Shown here: positions 7,338-13,609 of the stretch, piece after piece
Layout: every line of letters starts with the position of its first letter
Position numbering within the stretch: the stretch's first letter is position 1
Source: Treponema sp. UBA1798
GTDB lineage: Bacteria; Spirochaetota; Spirochaetia; Treponematales; Treponemataceae
Assembly: GCA_002319875.1 (NCBI GenBank)
Contig: DCFS01000249.1
Coordinates: 36,817 to 53,219 of the forward strand
Reading direction: 5' to 3'
DNA length: 16,403 nucleotides
The notes under the pieces: model-generated
The model's database searches: none
What the model was told of the DNA's origin: nothing
Seen by the model: only the letters and a program-made list of their open reading frames with translations
Made by a program: the position numbers and the translations under genes

Positions 7338-7366
7338 AACAGCTTCCATGGAAAATTGAAGCTGTT
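7338..7366. terminator. Perfect 9-bp inverted repeat between convergent genes
   Basis: AACAGCTTC (7338-7346) and GAAGCTGTT (7358-7366) form a perfect 9-bp stem with an 11-base loop, 20 bases after the stop of the minus-strand O-acyltransferase gene. No T-tract follows on the minus strand, so it is a weak terminator or an mRNA 3'-end stabiliser. It lies between two converging genes. Confidence 0.4.
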
Positions 7367-7385
7367 GAAAAACAAACAGAATGAA

Positions 7386-8786
7386 CTAGAAACGAAAGTA
7401 AATAAAAGGATTATACGTCGAAGCTACAAGCATACATACTGAAACTACAAAAAGACATATAATGCAGAACAGTTCAACTGCAAAACCTGCGGTATATACA
7501 TGAATTTTACCGTATACAGTTTTTAATACCGGTGTAGATGCAATAACGGCCGGAATAAAGAAGAAAGACTTGCTCATAACTGATGCATGCTCTGCTATGT
7601 ATTGTCGTGTTGAAATATCGGACGAAGTAAACATCCGGTAAAGAATATTGCCCAGATCCGCAATACCCGTTATCCTGAATAGCACCCATCCGATAACAAC
7701 GAAGAACATCGATATTACAATAGTTAATAGCCTGGGCAGTTTTGCAATTATTTTTCCTGTGAGCAATTTTTCTATTAACAACAATAAAGCGTAGTACAAT
7801 CCCCAGAGTATGAAATTCCATTCAGCGCCATGCCAGAATCCGGTAAGCATCCAGGTAATAATGATATTACGGATAAATTTTGTACGGGAGCATCTGCTTC
7901 CTTCCAGTGGTATGTATACATAATCTCTGAACCAGGAGGAAAGCGTAATATGCCATCTGCGCCAGAAGTCTGTAATAGAACCTGAAATATACGGGTAGTT
8001 GAAGTTCTGTGGAAAATGGAAACCAAACATTCTGCCAAGGCCGATTGCCATCCGGCTGTATCCTGCAAAGTCAAAGTAAATCTGGAATGTATATGCTATA
8101 GCTGCTATCCAAAGAATCATGCAGCTTGAATTTTTGTAATCTTTGAATATGGTGTCTGCTATAACAGCCATGTTGTTTGCAATAATGACTTTTGCTGCAA
8201 GCCCGATAATGAACTGTTTAAGGCCGTTAATAAAATTATTAAATGACTCGTGCCTGTTATTAATTTCATTTTCAATCTCAATGTAACGGACTATAGGGCC
8301 GGCGATGAGCTGCGGAAACAGTGTAATATACAAAGTAAGATTGAGGAAGTTTTTTTGTGCTTCTGTTTTTTTCCAGTATACGTCGATGATGTAAGAAAGC
8401 GCCTGAAATGTATAAAAACTGATTCCAATGGGCAATGGAAAACCCGGATCGTAAACAGAAGTATGGCAGAAATAATTAATATTTCTCACAAAGAATCCGG
8501 CATATTTAAAAAATCCCAGCGCACCAAGATTGCAGATTACTGCCAGAATCAGAAATAATTTCCTGCCGGAATGTGATGTGTTTTTTTCAATCTGAATGCC
8601 GAATAAATAGTTTACCGCTATTGAAGCCATCATAAGAAGGATATAACGGGGTTCCCCCCAGGCGTAAAACAGCAGCGACGCGGCGCACAGCAGAATATTC
8701 CTGTATGATCTGCTGGGTACGGAATAATATGCAACGCATAAAACAGGGAGAAAAACGAAAATAAAAATCATACTGCTGAATAACAT
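7386..8786 (-). CDS. MBOAT-family membrane-bound O-acyltransferase (AlgI/PatA/DltB-like)
   Basis: A 466-residue polytopic membrane protein with about ten or more hydrophobic segments, the usual length of the family. It has family landmarks in order: the N-terminal FxxxFLPV start, SFYTFQALSYIIDVY (123-137), the QIYFDFAGYSRMAIG segment (235-249), FWRRWHITLSSWFRDYVY (274-291) and TGFWHGAEWNF (315-325) with the conserved catalytic histidine H319. These proteins pass acyl groups, usually acetyl, across the membrane to modify surface polysaccharide, peptidoglycan or teichoic acid. The partner that completes transfer is probably the DHHW protein encoded one base upstream; the Shine-Dalgarno (AGAGGAAG) lies inside that gene's last codons, so the two are coupled. 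The acceptor molecule cannot be told. Confidence 0.93.
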   Translation of the reverse strand: MLFSSMIFIFVFLPVLCVAYYSVPSRSYRNILLCAASLLFYAWGEPRYILLMMASIAVNYLFGIQIEKNTSHSGRKLFLILAVICNLGALGFFKYAGFFVRNINYFCHTSVYDPGFPLPIGISFYTFQALSYIIDVYWKKTEAQKNFLNLTLYITLFPQLIAGPIVRYIEIENEINNRHESFNNFINGLKQFIIGLAAKVIIANNMAVIADTIFKDYKNSSCMILWIAAIAYTFQIYFDFAGYSRMAIGLGRMFGFHFPQNFNYPYISGSITDFWRRWHITLSSWFRDYVYIPLEGSRCSRTKFIRNIIITWMLTGFWHGAEWNFILWGLYYALLLLIEKLLTGKIIAKLPRLLTIVISMFFVVIGWVLFRITGIADLGNILYRMFTSSDISTRQYIAEHASVMSKSFFFIPAVIASTPVLKTVYGKIHVYTAGFAVELFCIICLFVVSVCMLVASTYNPFIYFRF

Positions 8787-8787
8787 A

Positions 8788-10059
8788 TTATTTTTTCTTC
8801 CTCTGGAATCCCAGCGAAGGAAGATCTCCTATAATTAATAATTTTGTCAGATGATTCTTTTCCATATATGATTGTGCGTCTATTTTTTCGCCGTACATCT
8901 GCGGATAATGCCTGTAATCAAGAACGTGCGTTTCATTATAATGACTTGCAATAAGATCATTGATTGCGTTTGAAAAAGACGTTGCAAGAATCAGAATGTT
9001 TCCTGCGTTCGGATTGTTGAATTTGTAAACGACTTTCGCGTAATCGTCACCGTAATATAATCCGTAATGATTTGAATATGTATTGTTTGGACATTCCGTT
9101 GACGACACATATCTTGAACGCCGTCCGTATGTCGCTCTTTTGTCATTTATATAGGTTTCATATTCGGGAACAGCAAAATTGAATACCGTAAACTTTTCAT
9201 TTGAATATTTAAGAAGACTGTCGCGCGAAAGTGATCCGTTGTAAATAACGTCGTAAATATGAATGCTGAGGGGCTTCAGAAGTATAACGGAATCGCCTTC
9301 CATCATTCGCATTATCTGGGTGTATCCCTTATATGAACCGTTGTAGTTCCAGTGATGATCCGTCTGGTAAAAATATTTTTTATACTCTTCAAAAGAGCTG
9401 AATGTTAATTCTGCATATCCTGTCATGGGGAATACTTTTTTAACATAATCAAATGCATCGTATTTGTTCATATCGTTAAAATCAACGGAAACACTGGTGT
9501 TTATAAAGTACAGATATTTGGGGAACGTAACGCGCTTAAGCATGTCAGGATCGTAGATCGTATATAGAAACTGGTCCGGTGGAACGGACTTTTGAACTAG
9601 ATAGCCGGAATTATCAAGTTTATAGACTTTATCAGCAACGACTTCCGTATATGTATAGTGAGGTTGAATTTTAACCGCTTCTTCGGGATTTTCATTATCC
9701 AATTTATTGGAGGATGCATTATTTTTACCAGTTTGTACAAGCTCTGCCGTCGCGTTTGTCAAATTATTCTGTATCTGTTTTACACCATATTTTATTTCAG
9801 CAGAGAATAACATTTGGTCTGCAACGGCATCTTCCGCCTGCTTCTGGTATTTGCCTGAAAGAAAACCTTCCAGTGAAAATGGAGGGACGTGCTGCAGTGT
9901 ACGCTGTTCTTCTTCCGAAATATCTTTCTGACCGCGTATCGGAAGTGAGTAAAAAAACAAAAGCGCGGCGCAGATACATATGACAAAGAAAAGAGATAGG
10001 ATATGTCTGATTTTGGAGCTGCCTTTCATATAGTCTGCAAAGTATATACCAGACGGCAT
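8788..10059 (-). CDS. DHHW-family protein, AlgX/AlgJ-like SGNH O-acetyltransferase partner
   Basis: A protein of about 423 residues with one N-terminal membrane helix (about 17-39) and a large extracytoplasmic domain. The family signature DHHW is at 234-237, giving the catalytic Asp/His, and the nucleophile is probably S361 in LATSFSNA, comparable to GTSYS of AlgX and GDSFS of other members. It probably takes acyl groups from the MBOAT protein and places them on a glycan. The start is uncertain. The ATG at 10059 has only a poor AAAAAAG upstream; a TTG at 10074 lies in the T-tract of the preceding gene's terminator; an ATG at 10029 has no Shine-Dalgarno. It is followed after one base by the MBOAT gene. 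Confidence 0.85.
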   Translation of the reverse strand: MPSGIYFADYMKGSSKIRHILSLFFVICICAALLFFYSLPIRGQKDISEEEQRTLQHVPPFSLEGFLSGKYQKQAEDAVADQMLFSAEIKYGVKQIQNNLTNATAELVQTGKNNASSNKLDNENPEEAVKIQPHYTYTEVVADKVYKLDNSGYLVQKSVPPDQFLYTIYDPDMLKRVTFPKYLYFINTSVSVDFNDMNKYDAFDYVKKVFPMTGYAELTFSSFEEYKKYFYQTDHHWNYNGSYKGYTQIMRMMEGDSVILLKPLSIHIYDVIYNGSLSRDSLLKYSNEKFTVFNFAVPEYETYINDKRATYGRRSRYVSSTECPNNTYSNHYGLYYGDDYAKVVYKFNNPNAGNILILATSFSNAINDLIASHYNETHVLDYRHYPQMYGEKIDAQSYMEKNHLTKLLIIGDLPSLGFQRKKK

Positions 10060-10072
10060 CTTTTTTAAATAC

Positions 10073-10101
10073 AAAAAAACAGCCGCTCTTAGGGGCAGCT
10101 G
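10073..10101 (-). terminator. Rho-independent terminator of the outer-membrane protein gene
   Basis: On the minus strand CAGCTGC and GCGGCTG form a 7-bp stem (one T-G wobble) with an 8-base loop at 10080-10101, followed at once by seven T residues (10073-10079). It is 36 bases after the stop codon of the outer-membrane protein gene, and abuts the start of the DHHW gene. Confidence 0.75.
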
Positions 10102-10136
10102 TTTACCGTAAAACGATATAAAAACCGGGGTATAGA

Positions 10137-11450
10137 CTAAAGTTTTATAGTAAAATCAAATGATACGGACGAAGACCAGATAGTGCTCAGGCTTGTGCTT
10201 ATTTCGCTTGTCTGGGAGGAAGATGCGTTGCTGTAGCTGAAGAGGTTCATAGTTGTACTTATGCCGATATCCTTCACAAAGAAATACTGGAAGCCGAATG
10301 TTGCAGCTGTTGTAACACTTCCATACGCCCAGGACTGGTCCTGTGTTCCGGCTTCTTTGTCGTTTGTATTGGTATATTCAAAAGACGGAATTGTAACAGA
10401 GAAACCGGAATTGACAATGAACTTGTCCGGAACTGCCGTATACTGAAGTCCGAGAGCAACAGTGGGCTTAAATGTAATGTCATTATAATCTGTGTTGCCT
10501 GCCGTCGTTACAGAGGTTCCGTTTGTTGTTACAGTTGTGTCTCCTTGATGGGTATTTTTGAATGTTATTGGAGCAGAGACTTTTGCATTTAAACCAAGTT
10601 TTTCAACCGGCTTTGTCTGAACCAGGTATGATGGTGAAAGTATAATATAGTTACCTGATCGAACGACTGCTGTTGAACTGTTTGTAACGTTGTTTGTTGC
10701 AGATTCGGACGGATAAATAGAGAAATAAAAGGATGTATCAAACAGTGCAGATTGTTTAATATTATATTTTTCCGGGAAAACAAATCCGCTGCCCAGACCG
10801 ATGTAAATCTGTGAATATCCGCTGTCTGCGGTAGTATCGACAGGTGCTGTTCCGCTTGTCTTTGTTGTTGTCTTGTTGGAATTTACAATAACACCGAGCG
10901 ATGCGTGGGGCTTAAATGTAATACCCTTTGCAGTAATATTTGTACCGGCGGATAGGGATGTATTCATATAATAATACTGGCTATCTGTTTTTGATGTGGT
11001 ATTTGACGTGTTGCTTTCCGTTGTGAGGGAACTGTTTGGTTGGTATACTAATTCGCCCTTGAAGCCCCAGTTGCCGACACCTGCAAACAGTGAAACGTTG
11101 TTGGAAGAAGTACCGCTGGTAAAGTTGTGCGTTTCGACGCTGTTTGTATCTACTGTAGATTCTGTTGCAATATTACCGCTCCATAGATTGCCATTGAAGT
11201 ATACACCGGCATAAAAGTTCTTGAACTGCTTTGCAAGGCCAAGATCAATATTATTGTGTGCAAAACCGGTGTAGCCGAAAATGTTTTTTGGCTTTACCGT
11301 ATTCCAGTCATTTACGTCCATAAAGTTATCTACATCTGTTTTGAACGTACCTGCTGTTGCAGTATATGTGTTGGACACCTGAGCAAAACCTGCTCCGGCG
11401 GTGGTGAACATGAGCGCCGCACAGAACGCGGCTAGTTTCATTTTTTTCAT
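10137..11450 (-). CDS. Putative outer-membrane beta-barrel protein
   Basis: A 437-residue protein with a clear signal peptide: MKKMK, a hydrophobic core and an AGFAQ cleavage site near residue 23. The mature part is rich in Thr, Ser, Asn and Gly, with many alternating strand-like segments and aromatic residues, and ends in VSFDFTIKL, resembling the amphipathic last strand of barrel proteins. No coiled coil or internal membrane helix is seen. I do not recognise a named family; a treponemal porin or surface-barrel protein is the best inference. It has an AGGAG Shine-Dalgarno nine bases before the ATG, its own promoter and its own terminator, so it is monocistronic and probably well expressed. 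A connection with the acyltransferase pair downstream is only positional. Confidence 0.65.
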   Translation of the reverse strand: MKKMKLAAFCAALMFTTAGAGFAQVSNTYTATAGTFKTDVDNFMDVNDWNTVKPKNIFGYTGFAHNNIDLGLAKQFKNFYAGVYFNGNLWSGNIATESTVDTNSVETHNFTSGTSSNNVSLFAGVGNWGFKGELVYQPNSSLTTESNTSNTTSKTDSQYYYMNTSLSAGTNITAKGITFKPHASLGVIVNSNKTTTKTSGTAPVDTTADSGYSQIYIGLGSGFVFPEKYNIKQSALFDTSFYFSIYPSESATNNVTNSSTAVVRSGNYIILSPSYLVQTKPVEKLGLNAKVSAPITFKNTHQGDTTVTTNGTSVTTAGNTDYNDITFKPTVALGLQYTAVPDKFIVNSGFSVTIPSFEYTNTNDKEAGTQDQSWAYGSVTTAATFGFQYFFVKDIGISTTMNLFSYSNASSSQTSEISTSLSTIWSSSVSFDFTIKL

Positions 11451-11490
11451 ACTTAAAATCTCCTAGTGTACATTTTATATACTATCTTAA

Positions 11491-11519
11491 ATGTTATCAT
11501 TGCTATAATTTTTAGTCAA
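11491..11519 (-). promoter_or_regulatory. Promoter of the outer-membrane protein gene
   Basis: On the minus strand TTGACT (11514-11519) and TAACAT (11491-11496) are 17 bases apart, with about 40 bases to the start codon. The -35 matches five of six positions and the spacing is ideal. Confidence 0.5.
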
Positions 11520-11612
11520 TTTACAGAATGGAGATTTCAAAATTGTATTATCTGCAATGAAGTAATCAGATTTATTGCGAAATTTACCATGGGGTAACTG
11601 CGGATCTGATAA

Positions 11613-11638
11613 TAAAATAGGAAAAGAACGGCCGATAA
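11613..11638 (+). promoter_or_regulatory. Sigma-28-like promoter motif (TAAA / GCCGATAA)
   Basis: GCCGATAA at 11631-11638 is an exact match to the -10 consensus of flagellar sigma-28 promoters, and TAAA at 11613-11616 lies 14 bases before it (15 is the usual spacing). Sigma-28-type promoters are known for treponemal flagellin genes. It would transcribe toward the TauE/SafE-type gene, whose start is about 110 bases on. The -10 also forms part of an inverted repeat at 11630-11650. Confidence 0.35.
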
Positions 11639-11650
11639 CATAATTCGGCC
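11630..11650. repeat. Inverted repeat GGCCGA/TCGGCC in the 306-base gap
   Basis: GGCCGA (11630-11635) and TCGGCC (11645-11650) form a perfect 6-bp stem with a 9-base loop. It lies in the 306-base region between the divergent outer-membrane protein and TauE/SafE-type genes. No T-tract follows on either strand, so it is not a simple terminator; an operator or an accidental partner of the sigma-28-like motif are both possible. The rest of this gap holds two promoters and no convincing ORF. Confidence 0.4.
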
Positions 11651-11695
11651 TGAAATTTAAAAATGAAACTATCAGTGTGTTCCTGCTGTCCCTGT

Positions 11696-11724
11696 TTGTA
11701 GTGTTTGCGGAATCATGCTACTAT
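11696..11724 (+). promoter_or_regulatory. Candidate sigma-70-type promoter of the TauE/SafE-type gene
   Basis: TTGTAG (11696-11701) and TACTAT (11719-11724) are 17 bases apart and end 33 bases before the ATG at 11757. Both boxes are partial matches. It could serve alongside the sigma-28-like motif further upstream. Confidence 0.35.
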
Positions 11725-11756
11725 GACAATGAAATTTTTTATGGAACAGGGTAAAA

Positions 11757-12470
11757 ATGATTTTACTTATTGCAGCTTCGTTATGCGCTTATTTTGTAAA
11801 AGGTCTTTGCGGTTTTGCCAATACGCTTGTATTTTCTACGATAGCAAGTTTCGGCCTTTCAAACAGAAATATTTCTCCGCTTGAGCTGATTCTGGGGTAT
11901 CCTACGAACTGCATCATGGTCTGGAGGGAACGTAAAGCGATAGACTGGAAAGTATGCCTTCCTCTTGCCGCCCAGGTGTTGATTGGAAACATCCCCGGCA
12001 TAATTCTGCTTAAAAATGTAGATACCCGGACAATCAGACTTGTGTTCGGCTTTGTGATTATTGCACTCGGTATTGAAATGCTGGTTCGCGGGCAGATGAA
12101 AAAAACGGATAGTTCAAAGATAGTCCTTGCACTTATCGGAATAATTTCCGGCGTACTTTGCGGACTGTTCGGAATAGGCGCGCTGCTCGCTGCATATATG
12201 GGGCGAGTTACCGACAACAGCAGGTCGTTCAAGGCAAATATCTGTGTCGTGTTTATAATTGAAAATACATTCCGCATGGTTGTTTATTCATTTACCGGGA
12301 TAATAACGCTGCACATTGTGAAACAGGCTGTCGTTCTTATGCCGTTTATGGTATTGGGCCTTTTTGCCGGTATGAAAAGCAGTAGTGTTCTTAATGAAAA
12401 TATTGTCAAAAAAATTGTTATTATTATGCTGATTGTTTCAGGAATCGCACTTGTTGCTAAGTCTGTATAA
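11757..12470 (+). CDS. TauE/SafE (TSUP) family membrane transporter
   Basis: A 237-residue membrane protein with about seven or eight hydrophobic helices and the two-repeat layout of the TSUP family (PF01925). The first repeat begins with AYFVKGLCGFANTLVFSTIASFG, and the second with SGVLCGLFGIGALLAAYMG near residues 130-148. Relatives export sulfite, sulfoacetate or other small organic anions, or have unknown substrates; no sulfur-metabolism gene is nearby, so the substrate is open. It is at the short end for the family. The ATG is preceded by AGGG at a workable distance. An overlapping ATG at 11741 is in a different frame. Transcription probably starts at the candidate promoters in the gap upstream. 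Confidence 0.85.
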   Translation: MILLIAASLCAYFVKGLCGFANTLVFSTIASFGLSNRNISPLELILGYPTNCIMVWRERKAIDWKVCLPLAAQVLIGNIPGIILLKNVDTRTIRLVFGFVIIALGIEMLVRGQMKKTDSSKIVLALIGIISGVLCGLFGIGALLAAYMGRVTDNSRSFKANICVVFIIENTFRMVVYSFTGIITLHIVKQAVVLMPFMVLGLFAGMKSSSVLNENIVKKIVIIMLIVSGIALVAKSV

Positions 12471-12509
12471 TATTCCATTTTGTTTTATGAGCGGGCTGCC
12501 TGCCGCAGA

Positions 12510-12538
12510 TTGACTCCTTACTGTAATTTTAATAAATT
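12510..12538 (+). promoter_or_regulatory. Candidate promoter directly before the TIGR02757 gene
   Basis: TTGACT (12510-12515) and TAAATT (12533-12538) are 17 bases apart. Transcription would start about 7 bases after the -10, at or beside the ATG at 12546, which would give a leaderless mRNA. This agrees with the absence of a Shine-Dalgarno there. Confidence 0.4.
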
Positions 12539-12545
12539 TGTAAAG

Positions 12546-13322
12546 ATGAATAATACTGAAATTCCAATAGAAACTATAAGTTATCTCAGAAGGCTTGCAG
12601 ATAAATACGAGATAAGCTGTTTTTGCGATGATGATCCAAGCTGTATTCTTTCTAAGTATAAATCGGCAGCAGATACGGAGACTGCCGCATTCATTATGTC
12701 GGTACTTTCGTTCGGCCGTCGTGATCTGTTTATGAAAAAAGCAGCGGGTATTTTTTCTCTTACCAATTGTCATCCGGCTCAATGGATAAGAAGCTGTGCA
12801 TGGGAAAAACAATTTCCGCAGGGGAACAGAAAGTTTTACCGGTTTTATTCTTATGACGATATGCGCAGCGTATTTGCCTCATTGCAGAAGATACTTTCAG
12901 AGGAAAAGACAGTAGGAGCGTTTATAAGACGCCGTTATGAGACTGCGTGTGCGGAAACCGGATGCAGCCATATTGAACTTGCACCGGTTGTTTCCGGGGC
13001 TTTTTCCGGCTGTCGTGCTGTGTCACATACTGCTCAGTCGGCTAATAAACGGGTGAACATGTTTCTACGCTGGATGGTACGCACAAATTCTCCTGTTGAT
13101 TCAGGACTGTGGACCTGGTATTCGCCGGCAGATTTAATAATCCCGCTTGATACGCATGTACTCCGGCAGGCGGTGAAACTGGGGCTTATTTCTGCAAAGA
13201 GTGCCGGTACAGCAAAAACAGCACGGGAACTTACGAACGCGCTCAAACAGATATGGCCAGCCGATCCATGCCGTGGAGATTTTGCATTGTTCGGGCTGGG
13301 CATCGATGGGAACGGAAAATAA
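12546..13322 (+). CDS. TIGR02757 / DUF2400 family protein of unknown function
   Basis: A 258-residue protein. It matches the TIGR02757 pattern: an N-terminal helix with a DDDPS segment (where the family has DP), a stretch like ETAAFIMSVLSFGRRDLFMKKA in place of the usual Ile-Ala-x-AtlAwG segment, a central RWMVR followed by DxGLW, then PLDTHVLRQAVKLGL and a C-terminal end with DPxxxDFALFGLGI. The PLDTHV and DFALFG segments are the best diagnostics. The family resembles helix-hairpin-helix DNA-glycosylase folds in its PLDTHV region, but no activity is established to my knowledge. I placed the start at the ATG at 12546; a TTG at 12480 would extend it by 22 residues without a Shine-Dalgarno. It lies 75 bases after the TauE/SafE-type gene. 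Confidence 0.8.
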   Translation: MNNTEIPIETISYLRRLADKYEISCFCDDDPSCILSKYKSAADTETAAFIMSVLSFGRRDLFMKKAAGIFSLTNCHPAQWIRSCAWEKQFPQGNRKFYRFYSYDDMRSVFASLQKILSEEKTVGAFIRRRYETACAETGCSHIELAPVVSGAFSGCRAVSHTAQSANKRVNMFLRWMVRTNSPVDSGLWTWYSPADLIIPLDTHVLRQAVKLGLISAKSAGTAKTARELTNALKQIWPADPCRGDFALFGLGIDGNGK

Positions 13323-13449
13323 GGACAGAGGACCTGGGTTTGTATTTGGCATCAGACATCCCCGATAAGTTGATTTTGCCTGTTCCTGAAGAAATAAGAA
13401 TACGATATATATTAAATAGTATGTAATCGAAAAAGTATTTACGAAGGCT

Positions 13450-13466
13450 GCCTGATTGCAACAGGC
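13450..13466 (+). terminator. Short hairpin after the TIGR02757 gene, weak
   Basis: GCCTG (13450-13454) and CAGGC (13462-13466) form a 5-bp stem with a 7-base loop followed by TTTC, about 130 bases after the stop codon. It is a weak terminator candidate. The remainder of the 287-base gap holds the two 13-bp repeats listed separately and no convincing ORF. Confidence 0.25.
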
Positions 13467-13515
13467 TTTCGCAGTTGCTTCCATATTTCATGCGGTAAGA
13501 CTCCCCTGATTAAAA

Positions 13516-13532
13516 ACTCACTATAGAGAGTC
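13516..13532. promoter_or_regulatory. Operator candidate 1: repeat copy ACTATAGAGAGTC within a palindrome
   Basis: The 13-base sequence ACTATAGAGAGTC lies at 13520-13532 and occurs again at 13595-13607. Here it belongs to a 16-bp near-perfect palindrome, ACTCACTATAGAGAGT (13516-13531), centred on CTATAG with one mismatched pair. It lies 78 bases before the GTG start of the multi-domain regulator. A bound homodimer of that regulator is the simplest reading. Confidence 0.5.
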
Positions 13533-13594
13533 GCGAACCTTTTAATTTCAAACTAAACTGGTTATTGAAGGGAGTATATCTAAATTTTTAGCTA

Positions 13595-13607
13595 ACTATA
13601 GAGAGTC
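13595..13607. promoter_or_regulatory. Operator candidate 2: second copy of ACTATAGAGAGTC at the start codon
   Basis: An exact second copy of the 13-base repeat, 75 bases (about seven helical turns) after the first. It ends two bases before the GTG start of the regulator and includes the GAGAG that serves as its Shine-Dalgarno. A protein bound here would block translation signals in DNA form or transcription, and the spacing would allow looping with copy 1. The outer palindrome arm is not kept in this copy. Confidence 0.5.
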
Positions 13608-13609
13608 AT

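Noticed and set aside
11789..12277. A 162-codon minus-strand open frame opposite the TauE/SafE-type gene
   Set aside because: It is antisense to a gene with clear family repeats and carries no Shine-Dalgarno or domain of its own.
13509..13531. Resemblance to the T7 phage promoter core (ACTCACTATAG followed by AGAG)
   Set aside because: Eleven consecutive bases match, but the upstream half (TAATACG) does not and the specificity-critical G at -11 is an A. The second copy of the repeat lacks the ACTC part. No phage RNA polymerase gene is present. It is better explained as a palindromic operator.
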